In this document: positions 26,087 through 32,971 of the stretch, piece by piece | Numbering within the stretch: position 1 is the stretch's first letter | Layout of the letters: each line of letters starts with the position of its first letter | Source: Marinobacter sp. | GTDB lineage: Bacteria > Pseudomonadota > Gammaproteobacteria > Pseudomonadales > Oleiphilaceae | Length of the DNA stretch: 64,000 nt | NCBI GenBank assembly: GCA_014359475.1 | Contig: JACIZI010000014.1 | Location: 1-64,000, forward strand | Direction of reading: 5' to 3' | The notes under the pieces: generated by a model | What the model was told of the DNA's origin: nothing | Databases searched by the model: none | Seen by the model: the letters and a program-made list of their open reading frames with translations, nothing else | Position numbers and translations under genes: made by a program

Positions 26087-26635
26087 TTAATCCTTGTCTG
26101 CGGTTATCGGTACTGCGAGATAGTTCCACCCGTCGTAACCGTCCAATAACCGGTAATTGTTGTTTTCATAGCTGCCGGGAAACAGGACCAACAGCCGCCC
26201 CTCAACCAGGGGAGCCAACTTATCCACAACGTCTTTGACCTTGAGAAAACCGAAAAGCGAGCCAACACCCTGGACAGCCACTACGGTGTTGTCGTTTGCA
26301 TTTGTTTCTTTGAGAACCCGCTCGAACTCGCTCACGATATAGTCCAGATACTTGGGCAAGACCGTGGCCAGCAGGTGCGGCTTCTGGAAATAGCTCTTTG
26401 CGTACCGCTGGGTAGCCAGCCAGCCTGCAAAGGTGTTGGTCAAATCAAACAGAACCCATTCGTGACCCGCCTGCCGGGTAACAATTTCGAATTCGTCTGC
26501 CCGGGCTCTGAGCCAGCGCTCTTCGTTTTCGTTGTAAACGCAGAAAACCACCCGCTGGGCTGCGGCGGCATCATCCCTCCAGGGGATAGCAATGTGCCGT
26601 CCGTACGATTGAATCAGGCGCTTAACCCTGCTCAC
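26087..26635 (-). CDS. brxB: BREX protein BrxB (DUF1788)
   Basis: A 182-residue protein of the DUF1788 family, of typical length. The conserved C-terminal segment LVLFPGSYENNNYRLLDGYD is present, preceded by VQGVGSLFGFLKV and LTNTFAGWLA. BrxB is an essential type I BREX component without known catalytic activity. The start is GTG at 26635, with AGGAGT seven bases upstream, and overlaps the 3' end of brxA by 14 bases. Confidence 0.94.
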   Translation of the reverse strand: MSRVKRLIQSYGRHIAIPWRDDAAAAQRVVFCVYNENEERWLRARADEFEIVTRQAGHEWVLFDLTNTFAGWLATQRYAKSYFQKPHLLATVLPKYLDYIVSEFERVLKETNANDNTVVAVQGVGSLFGFLKVKDVVDKLAPLVEGRLLVLFPGSYENNNYRLLDGYDGWNYLAVPITADKD

Positions 26636-27410
26636 GCAACCACTCCTGTTCCTGCTGATTGATCAGGTTGGGGAAAAGCACTTCGATCACATCCCCCACC
26701 CGCTTGTAGGTTATCCAGCCCCTGCGTGACGCCTGCTCGGCCAATTCGATGGTCTTTTCCCGAGAGCAGTCCAGCAGCTTGGTGTATTCCGTTCTGAACA
26801 GGCCTTGTCCGCGCGCACCGGCCAGGTAGCCCAGCAGCAGTGCGTAGGCCGCGCTACCTGCCGTGGGTGCCGCTTGGTTGCGAACTTTCTTGTTTCGCCC
26901 GGTGAGATGCCCGGATTTGGTCCAGCTGGAGTTGATGTTCTGCGCTGTGGATTTCAAAGTAGCTTTGCTGAACCGACCCGGCTCCAGGCTATCGATCAGT
27001 TCCTCTAGCGACTCACGGGTAATGACTGAGCCTTCGGGAGCCTTGAGAATCATTGGTGCGCTGGCACGGAAAATAGAGTCCCTGGCGTAGGTAGCCAGCA
27101 GCGCCAGCATCGGGCGACCTGCTTCATCTCGCTGCCAGAAATAAAGCAGAGCACGGAATAGCACATGGGCTGTGTCCAGAGAATAAAGCTCAGCCAGGTG
27201 CTTGTAGGTCAGGAGTCGGGTTCTACCAGAGCGTTTGCCCAGACAGTTGTCTTCCTCAATCGCACGTAGGTAATCAGCCTTTGTAGCGTCCGCACGGTTT
27301 ACGTAATCGAGCAGAGCTGTGAGCTCGTCCAGCATCATGGTGCGGGAGCTGTGAGTGCCGCCACGCTCAAACCGGAACCCGAAGCGGGCAAGTTGTTTCT
27401 CGTCAGGCAT
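26622..27410 (-). CDS. brxA: BREX protein BrxA (DUF1819)
   Basis: A 262-residue protein of the DUF1819 family. The conserved block NCLGKRSGRTRLLTYKHLAE followed by LYSLD is present, as is the long helical middle region (RALLYFWQRDEAGRPMLALL). BrxA is a DNA-binding component of type I BREX. The ATG at 27410 overlaps the end of the upstream helix-turn-helix gene by eight bases; an upstream ATG frame to 27455 only shadows that gene. It is the first of the six BREX core genes. Confidence 0.92.
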   Translation of the reverse strand: MPDEKQLARFGFRFERGGTHSSRTMMLDELTALLDYVNRADATKADYLRAIEEDNCLGKRSGRTRLLTYKHLAELYSLDTAHVLFRALLYFWQRDEAGRPMLALLATYARDSIFRASAPMILKAPEGSVITRESLEELIDSLEPGRFSKATLKSTAQNINSSWTKSGHLTGRNKKVRNQAAPTAGSAAYALLLGYLAGARGQGLFRTEYTKLLDCSREKTIELAEQASRRGWITYKRVGDVIEVLFPNLINQQEQEWLREQG

Positions 27411-27606
27411 TGGCGTTATTCCCGTCGCTGGCACCGCCGCTGCGTACCCAGGCATCTACTTCATCCTTTTTGAACTTCCAGGCTCTGCCGACACGGTGGG
27501 CGGGCATTGCTTGCCTATCAATCCACCGGTAAATCGTATCGCCACTTACGCCAAGGTATTTCGCGATTTCACTCACTGACAACCATCGGTCGTCCAGTTC
27601 CGTCAT
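27403..27606 (-). CDS. Small excisionase-type helix-turn-helix protein leading the BREX operon
   Basis: A 67-residue DNA-binding protein of the HTH_17 / excisionase (MerR-like) type: WLSVSEIAKYLGVSGDTIYRWI, then MPAHRVGRAWKFKKDEVDAWV. It is the first gene after the promoter at 27682-27710, has a good ribosome-binding site (GGGGAG), and overlaps brxA by eight bases. It lacks the WYL domain of the BrxR regulators known from other BREX loci, so if it is the local regulator it is a different kind. It could also help excise the island. Its binding site is unknown; the palindromes upstream are candidates. Confidence 0.85.
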   Translation of the reverse strand: MTELDDRWLSVSEIAKYLGVSGDTIYRWIDRQAMPAHRVGRAWKFKKDEVDAWVRSGGASDGNNANA

Positions 27607-27681
27607 TTGCTCACTCCCCGCTTTTAGTTTGAGCTTTCACACGCTATGGCCTCCCTGGCGGTGCCCATATGGGTAGGAACC

Positions 27682-27710
27682 AATATATAGCCTGTGATTA
27701 CACCTAACAA
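27682..27710 (-). promoter_or_regulatory. Sigma70-type promoter for the BREX operon
   Basis: On the minus strand a TTGTTA -35 box (27710-27705) and a TATATT -10 box (27687-27682) are separated by exactly 17 bases. Transcription would begin near 27675, giving a leader of about 70 bases before the helix-turn-helix gene. The leader contains a half-operator CTTTCACA at 27634-27641, read on the plus strand, that matches the palindromes at 27832-27895. This is prediction by eye. Confidence 0.6.
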
Positions 27711-27831
27711 CCGTATTGTCAGGCATAGAGCGGAAGTGGCGGGAAAAAAGAGGTTTCTTGAGGGTACTCTCATGGTACGACAGCGAGTGTCGCCTAACAG
27801 GCTGGCGTGAAATTTTATGTGGCGCTGAGGG

Positions 27832-27851
27832 TTCTTTCACATGTGAAAGAA
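27832..27851. promoter_or_regulatory. Perfect 20-bp palindrome, operator 1
   Basis: TTCTTTCACATGTGAAAGAA is its own reverse complement over all 20 bases. It shares the 16-bp core CTTTCACATGTGAAAG with the second palindrome. The centres of the two are 41 bases apart, close to four turns of DNA, so proteins bound to both would lie on the same face. It lies about 120 bases upstream of the predicted BREX promoter. Confidence 0.7.
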
Positions 27852-27869
27852 ATTTCGCTGGGCGGGTTT

Positions 27870-27895
27870 CAAAACTTTCACATGTGAAAGTTTTG
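27870..27895. promoter_or_regulatory. Perfect 26-bp palindrome, operator 2
   Basis: A perfect palindrome of 26 bases centred between 27882 and 27883, with the core CTTTCACATGTGAAAG extended by complementary flanks (CAAAA on the left, TTTTG on the right). Two such perfect sites so close together are very unlikely by chance. They presumably bind a dimeric regulator of the BREX operon, of the replication module to the right, or of both. The rest of 27896-28028 is AT-rich and has no gene I can support. Confidence 0.72.
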
Positions 27896-28096
27896 GGCTG
27901 ACAGCTGTTGACGGTAGTTATCAGAGGTTGACCAGAAAATTATCAAAATATTGATTTTAAAGGAATTTAAATTTTTATACGGAACGGGCTCTTTCCGCCC
28001 TTTTTGGGCAATTCCAGAGGCAAGGGTTTGAAGTGGACCCCGAAATTTGGACAGGTACCTAAGCTCTGATTCATCATCTCCACAAGGAGGAGAATC

Positions 28097-28381
28097 ATGA
28101 GCAAGAAACGCAAGCAATACAGCGCATCATTCAAGTCCAAAGTCGCCCTGGCCGCCCTCAAGGGCGACCAGACCACATCCGAAATCGCCGCTCGTTTCCA
28201 AATCCACCCTACCATGGTCAGCACTTGGAAGCGCGAGCTGCTGGAGAATGCTTCGGACCTCTTCGAAGGCAAGAAAAAGTTCGGCAAGCAGTCCAACGAA
28301 CCCAGTTCTGACGAGCTTTACCGTGAGATCGGTCGACTGACGGTGGAACGCGATTTTTTGTCGCGCAAGCTCGATCAGTAA
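28097..28381 (+). CDS. IS3-family OrfA (helix-turn-helix protein)
   Basis: A 94-residue DNA-binding protein. It has the HTH_Tnp_1 signature YSASFKSKVALAALKGDQT followed by SEIAARFQIHPTMVSTWK, and a C-terminal leucine-zipper-like region. In this family OrfA binds the element ends and its C-terminus is fused to OrfB by a -1 ribosomal frameshift to make the active transposase. ATG 28097 follows AGGAGGAG at 28085-28092. The slippery sequence lies near its 3' end at 28354-28360. Confidence 0.93.
   Translation: MSKKRKQYSASFKSKVALAALKGDQTTSEIAARFQIHPTMVSTWKRELLENASDLFEGKKKFGKQSNEPSSDELYREIGRLTVERDFLSRKLDQ
28354..28360 (+). other. -1 programmed frameshift heptamer in IS3 orfA
   Basis: The heptamer TTTTTTG is phased as T TTT TTG relative to orfA (codons GAT TTT TTG), the classic X XXY YYZ form. 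A -1 slip here continues in the orfB frame without a stop (reading through SRQQRLAMIERG), giving the OrfAB transposase. Confidence 0.8.
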
Positions 28382-28395
28382 GCCGTCAACAGCGG

Positions 28396-29229
28396 TTGGC
28401 GATGATCGAGCGTGGTCATCCCCAAGTCAGCATTTCGCGCCAGTGTGAGCTGCTCAAACTGAGCCGCTCATCGGTGTATTACGTCCCTCGTGAACAGTGT
28501 CAGGAGGATCTGGATCTGATGTATCTGATTGACCAGCAGCACCTGGAAACGCCGTATTACGGCTCTCGCAAGATGCGTGTTTATTTGCAGCGCAAGGGCC
28601 ATCAAATAAATCGCAAGCGGGTGCAGCGGCTGATGCGCACCATGGGCATTCAGGCTGTATATCCACGCCCCAGAACCAGCATTCCGGGCGACGGGCACAA
28701 GATCTACCCGTACCTGCTCAAGGGGTTGAAGATCGACCGCCCCAACCAGGTGTGGGCAACTGACATTTCGTATGTGCCGCTGGCTCGGGGCTTCATGTAT
28801 CTGGTCGCCATCATCGACTGGTACAGCCGCAAAGTGTTGTCCTGGCGGGTCTCCAATACCATGGACACAGACTTCTGCATTGATGCCCTGGAGGAGGCCC
28901 TACAGCGCCATGGAACGCCGGAGATCTTCAACACCGACCAGGGTGTCCAGTTCACCAGTGAGGCCTTCACAAACGTTCTCAAAGATCATGGCATCCGGAT
29001 CAGCATGGACGGCAAAGGCTGCTACCATGACAACATCTTCGTGGAACGGCTCTGGCGCAGCGTCAAACACGAGTGCGTCTACCTCACAGCCTTCGAGGAT
29101 GGACAGCACTTAAAGCAGGCGCTCCACCGGTACTTCCGGCATTACAATCAGACCCGGTACCACCAAACCCTTGATTACCAAACGCCCGATGAGGTGTACT
29201 ACGGGCAACCCATAGCCTTGGCAGCCTGA
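28396..29229 (+). CDS. IS3-family OrfB transposase (DDE integrase core)
   Basis: The catalytic part of the IS3 transposase, 277 residues from the first possible start (TTG 28396, ATG 28402). In practice it is probably made only as an OrfAB fusion by the upstream frameshift. After an HTH_21 region (TPYYGSRKMRVYLQRKGHQI) comes the rve domain with the three catalytic acids: WATDISYVPL, FNTDQGVQFTS and IFVERLWRSVKHE. The C-terminal YNQTRYHQTLDYQTPDEVYY is typical. No defect is visible, so the element may be mobile. Confidence 0.93.
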   Translation: MAMIERGHPQVSISRQCELLKLSRSSVYYVPREQCQEDLDLMYLIDQQHLETPYYGSRKMRVYLQRKGHQINRKRVQRLMRTMGIQAVYPRPRTSIPGDGHKIYPYLLKGLKIDRPNQVWATDISYVPLARGFMYLVAIIDWYSRKVLSWRVSNTMDTDFCIDALEEALQRHGTPEIFNTDQGVQFTSEAFTNVLKDHGIRISMDGKGCYHDNIFVERLWRSVKHECVYLTAFEDGQHLKQALHRYFRHYNQTRYHQTLDYQTPDEVYYGQPIALAA

Positions 29230-29354
29230 GCCAGGGAAACACTGGGTCATAGCTTAGGGACACCATCAGGTTGTCCAACTGATTGGGTCCACCTCAGTTT
29301 TCAAGGCTCTGGTTTATCTTATTTCTCGTTGTTTCACACACGAGGATCAAAAGA

Positions 29355-29690
29355 ATGAAAGAGCAGCTAGTACCAACGAAAGCTAGTGATACCACCAACA
29401 GCATGATCTTGCAGGAACTACATCAACTGAGGACGTTGGTTGAACGGCAAGGACAGTTGAACAAACCAGTTCTTAGCGTTGAAGAATGCGCGGAACTTCT
29501 GGGGCTTTCAACCAGCTACCTCTACCGCCTGACTTCGGAAAAGCGCATCCCATTCTATAAACCGAATGGTAAAAGAATTTTTTTTCATAGAGACGAAATT
29601 CTCGGCTGGGCTTTATCTGAGCGGATAACACCAGATGGAGAGCTACGGGACACAATTCGCTCTCATGCACACAAAGCCCGGCGCAGATAA
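29355..29690 (+). CDS. AlpA/excisionase-like helix-turn-helix protein
   Basis: A 111-residue protein with an N-terminal helical segment (SMILQELHQLRTLVERQ) and a central HTH_17 domain: LSVEECAELLGLSTSYLYRL, then RIPFYKPNGKRIFFHRDEIL. Proteins of this type act as excisionases or as activators of integrase and replication genes in islands. It lies just upstream of repA and repC in the same direction. The ATG is preceded by AGGAT. Together with the BREX-side HTH gene it once formed a divergent pair, now separated by the IS3 element. Confidence 0.82.
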   Translation: MKEQLVPTKASDTTNSMILQELHQLRTLVERQGQLNKPVLSVEECAELLGLSTSYLYRLTSEKRIPFYKPNGKRIFFHRDEILGWALSERITPDGELRDTIRSHAHKARRR

Positions 29691-29702
29691 GCGGTGGCAG
29701 GC

Positions 29703-30617
29703 ATGATCGCGGGAAAAGATTTTATTCAATTTATAAACCGGCTAGACCCTAATCTAAGAGAAGGGGCTTTTGCTCACTGGCCAATGAGTATTCATGGGTC
29801 CTTTGATGAGAAACCGCCTGCGCTAAAGTTTCTCCTGCCAGGGATGATATCTGGCTCAGTAGGGGCTCTTGTAGCCCCTGGTGGGGCTGGAAAGTCGATG
29901 CTGGCATTGCAGATGGCCACCTGGCTCGTTACTGGCGCAGATACCTTAGGGCTTGGACCAGCCACAGTGACTAATGCTGCTGTCGCCTATTTGACTGCCG
30001 AAGATCCACTGCTCGTACTAGCGCATCGATTACATGCTCTCGGTCAGCAGTTATCCACAAGGCAACAGGAGTTATTAGCCGAAAACCTCTTTTTGATGCC
30101 ACTGGAGGGATTTCGCCCAAATATTGGTTGTAATAGCTGGCTCAGTGCGCTGGAAAGTCTGGCCGGGGAATCTGACTTGTTAATTTTAGATACCCTGCGT
30201 CGTTTTCATGATGCTGATGAAAATTCCAGCTCGGAAATGTCGGAAATCATCTCAAGATTGGAAGCCATAACTGCTCGAACGGGCTGCTCTGTACTGTTTA
30301 TACACCATGTAAATAAAGGATCCACTCAAACTTTCGGAACCGATCAACAACAGGCAATACGGGGGTCTTCAGTTCTGTCAGATAACGTGAGGTGGCAGGC
30401 GTACTTGGCCCCAATGACTGGAAAGGAAGCGGAAAGCTTTCGAATCAACGAGCAAAACCGGACCAAATACGTTCGGTTCGGTTTGAGCAAGTGTAATTAT
30501 TCTGCAGGCCTTCCAAGCGAGAACTGGCTAATTCGATCAGAAGGAGGTGTTCTTCTACCAACTGCGTTACACCGAAACACAGTGCCAATGAGGAGGCCAC
30601 GCCGTGCCTCAATTTGA
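29703..30617 (+). CDS. repA: IncQ-type replicative helicase RepA
   Basis: A 304-residue hexameric-helicase-type ATPase (AAA_25 / RecA-like). Walker A is GALVAPGGAGKSMLALQMA, nearly the same as I recall for RepA of RSF1010; Walker B is SDLLILDTLRRF; a later VLFIHHVNKGS matches motif H3. In IncQ plasmids RepA unwinds the origin after RepC binds the iterons. It follows the AlpA-like gene by 12 bases and overlaps repC by 14 bases, as in RSF1010. ATG 29703 is chosen; GTG 29694 is possible. No RepB primase gene is seen, so priming must come from elsewhere if the module still works. Confidence 0.88.
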   Translation: MIAGKDFIQFINRLDPNLREGAFAHWPMSIHGSFDEKPPALKFLLPGMISGSVGALVAPGGAGKSMLALQMATWLVTGADTLGLGPATVTNAAVAYLTAEDPLLVLAHRLHALGQQLSTRQQELLAENLFLMPLEGFRPNIGCNSWLSALESLAGESDLLILDTLRRFHDADENSSSEMSEIISRLEAITARTGCSVLFIHHVNKGSTQTFGTDQQQAIRGSSVLSDNVRWQAYLAPMTGKEAESFRINEQNRTKYVRFGLSKCNYSAGLPSENWLIRSEGGVLLPTALHRNTVPMRRPRRASI

Positions 30618-31431
30618 CCTCACTCATGTGCGCCATGATCATTATCACTGTCTGGCCCCCGGGCTTTTTAGCACAGCTCGTAACGAGGCGCGAAAGTCAG
30701 GAAAACTGGATGTGGTATATGAATTCAGCGGTGGTAATCGCATTGAATTCTCTGGTCCTGAGTCCTTGGGGGTTACCGAGCTTCGGGTACTCCAAGGATT
30801 GGTTGCAATGGCTGGTCCCGCAGAAACGTCACTTGAACTGCCGGTAGAATCTCCATCACCACTGGGTATGTCGCTTCGATCGATGTTGGAGTTAAAAGGG
30901 TATGCTTCTAACCAATCGGCGATTGCTGTCAAAAGCAGTCTACGTAAACTTGCCTATGAAATCGGGCTATCAAATACGAGAGATACGAATACAATCCGAG
31001 CTGCCATCGAACGCCTGTGGAAAGTGTCCGTTATCGCTCAGATAAATGGCCGACGAGCAGGTTTTCGACTACTGGCAAATTATTCAAGCAATAGCCGAGA
31101 TGGAAGCCTGTTTGTCGCTTTAAACCCCTTTCTAACAAACGCGGTACTCGGTAACGGTCGACACGTTCGGATCCCGATGGGAGAAATCCGGAAAATTAGA
31201 GACGACCGAACCCGCTTAGTCCATCAATGGCTATGTGCTTGGGTTGATAGCGGTAAATGCCGCCAAGTCTCGTTAGCGAGGGTAAGCAGTGTTCTCTATC
31301 CAGATCCCTGTGGCCCTGAAACACACCGAAAAAGACTCACACGATCACGAAAAGCGTTATTGGAACTCAACGAAATCGGCTGGCAGGCAAGAGAGTACGC
31401 CAAGCAGAAGTTCGCCGTAATGCGCCCCTAA
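30604..31431 (+). CDS. repC: IncQ-type iteron-binding replication initiator RepC
   Basis: A 275-residue protein that clearly resembles RSF1010 RepC. Diagnostic blocks are LTHVRHDHYHCLAPGLF at the N-terminus, then RIEFSGPESLG, LRVLQGLVAMAGP, IERLWKVSVIAQINGRRAGF, LFVALNPFL and HVRIPMGEIR. RepC of IncQ plasmids binds the iterons of oriV and opens the origin for RepA. Here the iterons begin five bases after the stop codon. The gene overlaps repA by 14 bases. Finding this plasmid protein next to a chromosomal integrase suggests that the island can replicate after excision. Confidence 0.9.
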   Translation: MPQFDLTHVRHDHYHCLAPGLFSTARNEARKSGKLDVVYEFSGGNRIEFSGPESLGVTELRVLQGLVAMAGPAETSLELPVESPSPLGMSLRSMLELKGYASNQSAIAVKSSLRKLAYEIGLSNTRDTNTIRAAIERLWKVSVIAQINGRRAGFRLLANYSSNSRDGSLFVALNPFLTNAVLGNGRHVRIPMGEIRKIRDDRTRLVHQWLCAWVDSGKCRQVSLARVSSVLYPDPCGPETHRKRLTRSRKALLELNEIGWQAREYAKQKFAVMRP

Positions 31432-31435
31432 TCAC

Positions 31436-31498
31436 TATCACGATATTGGTCCCAAACTATCATGATATCTGTCCCGCGATATCACGATATTGGTCCCA
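31436..31498 (+). repeat. Three RepC-type iterons with 22-bp period
   Basis: Three copies of a 19-bp unit TATCACGATATTGGTCCCA lie at 31436-31454, 31458-31476 (four differences) and 31480-31498 (no difference). The period is exactly 22 bases. RSF1010 oriV also has 20-bp iterons spaced at 22 bases, and they bind RepC. The position directly behind repC supports an origin of the IncQ kind. Confidence 0.85.
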
Positions 31499-31558
31499 CC
31501 CAGGTTTAATGAACGCCTTTCATACCAAGGGCTCCAGAGTATTTCAGATTTCGATCTA

Positions 31559-31576
31559 AGATTATCTAAATAATCT
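31559..31576. repeat. AT-rich inverted repeat beside the iterons
   Basis: AGATTAT-CTAA-ATAATCT forms an inverted repeat with 7-bp arms about 60 bases after the last iteron, in an AT-rich stretch. IncQ origins carry an AT-rich opening region next to the iterons, so this may be part of oriV. It is followed at 31586-31605 by a GC-rich hairpin-like segment (GGCTC/GAGCC) before the integrase stop. Confidence 0.4.
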
Positions 31577-31618
31577 ACATGCGTGGGCTCGCTCCTCCCG
31601 GAGCCAGCCCTTGCCATT

Positions 31619-32782
31619 TCAATATCCACTGGAAGGTAGCGGTTCTGATAATACGTCAGGGAACTGGATCATCGCCTCGCGCTGCTTAGTTTCGATGATA
31701 TCTGCATATATTTCGGTAGTCCGAAGCTCTGAATGGCCTAGAAGACGTGATACAGAGTAGATATCCACACCCCTGGAAAGCTGTATAACGGCGAATGTAT
31801 GCCTGGCACTGTGGAAAGTGATTTTTTTCGTGATCCCGGCCTTCATAGCCCATCTCATCAGCTCCAGGTTGTGCCAGCTGCTATATTTCAGGCCTTTAAA
31901 CACCCGGTCCTGTGGATCCGAGGGTGGGCCCATTAGAGACACTGCCGTTTTATTCAGATCCAAGTATTGCAGTCCTTTGGTTTTTTTTTGTCTGAACACC
32001 AATCGATAGCCATCATAAAACCGCTCGACTTCTCTCCAGGTTAGCTTTTGTACATCGGACCAGCGTAAGCCGGTACATGCTGAGAACAGAAACGCTTTCT
32101 TCAATACCTCATACCGGCATTCGGCTTTCGCCAAAGCTCGTAGCTCGTCTTCCGTGAGGTACACCCGTCGATTATTCTCTGGCTTGATAGTTTTTACTCG
32201 ACGGACCGGGTTGTCACGAATGAGACCTTGTTGTTCCGCCTGATTTAAGGCTGCACGAACTTTATTGAAATAAGCGCTTTGAGTATTGGAACTCAGAGGT
32301 GAGGAGCTTTTGGTTCTAGCCGTGTGGATAAGATAATGGCGAAATGCTTCGAGAAAGGTTTGATCGACCTCCTCAAACGTCAGGTCTGGCAGCTTGTGGA
32401 AAACTTTCAGGTGCTTGAGTGTGGATACCCAAACTGAATGGTTACTTTGGCTTCCTTCTGCCTTCTCATCCGTGATGGACTGGAAATAATCGAAGAAGCT
32501 GGCCTTCAGCTGACTTGTGCCGGACAAACCGTGCTTGCCGGTTTCATATTCATAAAGGCGTTTTGCGCGAATTGCTTCAGCTGCGCGCTCGGCTTCCTTG
32601 TTGTGATGACGCTGCGCAGGCGTTCTGGGTTTGTCATATAGGAACAAATCCAAGGGTTCCCGAGATCGCTTATGCCGGCGCTTGCCAGTCTCCGGATCTG
32701 TGTAGGAACCGCCGTAGTAAACCAGGCGAATCGCCCTTTTCCCATCGCTGTCTGCTTCTCGAACTTCAATGCTGATTTTCAT
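31619..32782 (-). CDS. int: Tyrosine recombinase (island integrase)
   Basis: A 387-residue site-specific recombinase. The catalytic set is visible: Arg in SACTGLRWSDVQKL, His-x-x-Arg in FHSARHTFA, the second His in LLGHSELRTTEIY and Tyr in TEIYADI. An N-terminal arm-binding domain and a SAM-like domain (FEEVDQTFLEAFRHYL) precede it. The style of the N-terminus and of RWSDVQKLTW recalls integrases common in Bacteroidota elements. ATG 32782 is preferred because GGAG lies six bases upstream; ATG 32794 is an alternative. It stands next to the 3' end of mnmE, so mnmE is the likely target. It converges on repC across the iterons. Confidence 0.92.
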   Translation of the reverse strand: MKISIEVREADSDGKRAIRLVYYGGSYTDPETGKRRHKRSREPLDLFLYDKPRTPAQRHHNKEAERAAEAIRAKRLYEYETGKHGLSGTSQLKASFFDYFQSITDEKAEGSQSNHSVWVSTLKHLKVFHKLPDLTFEEVDQTFLEAFRHYLIHTARTKSSSPLSSNTQSAYFNKVRAALNQAEQQGLIRDNPVRRVKTIKPENNRRVYLTEDELRALAKAECRYEVLKKAFLFSACTGLRWSDVQKLTWREVERFYDGYRLVFRQKKTKGLQYLDLNKTAVSLMGPPSDPQDRVFKGLKYSSWHNLELMRWAMKAGITKKITFHSARHTFAVIQLSRGVDIYSVSRLLGHSELRTTEIYADIIETKQREAMIQFPDVLSEPLPSSGY

Positions 32783-32797
32783 CTTTTTCTCCATGTG

Positions 32798-32844
32798 TAC
32801 CCCGAGAGTCCCCCAAGACCATACTTCGGGGTACTCTCGGGGTA
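32798..32844. promoter_or_regulatory. 12-bp inverted repeat just upstream of int
   Basis: TACCCCGAGAGT (32798-32809) is repeated perfectly as ACTCTCGGGGTA at 32833-32844, with a further partial copy TTCGGGGTA at 32825-32833. The left arm touches the upstream int start. These could be integrase arm sites or an operator that limits int expression. Confidence 0.55.
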
Positions 32845-32953
32845 AATCATCGAGAAAAATGGAAAGACAAAAACAGCGAGAAAGAACAAAACCCTTTATA
32901 AACAGTTACTTGATTTACTTTTAGTTGCTGTAGATAACCCTTTTTTTACCACT

Positions 32954-32971
32954 TCACTTCCCAATGCAAAA
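32954..32971 (-). other. Probable attachment site at the mnmE 3' end
   Basis: The last 18 bases of mnmE read TTTTGCATTGGGAAGTGA. From memory, the SGI1 core at the trmE 3' end is very similar (TTCTGTATTGGGAAGTAA). An integrase gene lies about 170 bases away. I searched by eye for a second copy of the sequence to the left and found none, so the other attachment site is probably left of base 1 or was lost. Confidence 0.55.

Larger units (their letters stand above)
28029..29296 (+). mobile_element. IS3-family insertion sequence with 3-bp target duplication
   Basis: A complete IS3-type element of 1268 bases. The left end reads TGAAGTGGACCCC and the reverse complement of the right end reads TGAGGTGGACCCA; further matching includes TTGGACA about 18 bases in. 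It is flanked by the direct repeat GTT (28026-28028 and 29297-29299), the expected kind of short duplication. It contains orfA and orfB, both intact, and lies in the intergenic region between the leftward BREX operon and the rightward AlpA-repA-repC genes. Confidence 0.93.

Noticed and set aside
27403-27606. HTH protein as the known BrxR regulator
   Set aside because: BrxR proteins are larger with a WYL domain; this 67-residue excisionase-type protein is not one.
27637-27901. Short frames on both strands in the BREX control region
   Set aside because: They run through the palindromes and promoter, lack ribosome-binding sites and do not look like proteins.
28011-28028. Rho-independent terminator just left of the IS3 element (GGGC...GCCC then T5 near 27990-28008)
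   Set aside because: The stem is only four to five bases and there is no gene ending in front of it.
31438-31629. 63-codon minus-strand frame overlapping the int stop and the iterons
   Set aside because: Its sequence is dictated by the iterons and it has no ribosome-binding site or family resemblance; most likely chance.
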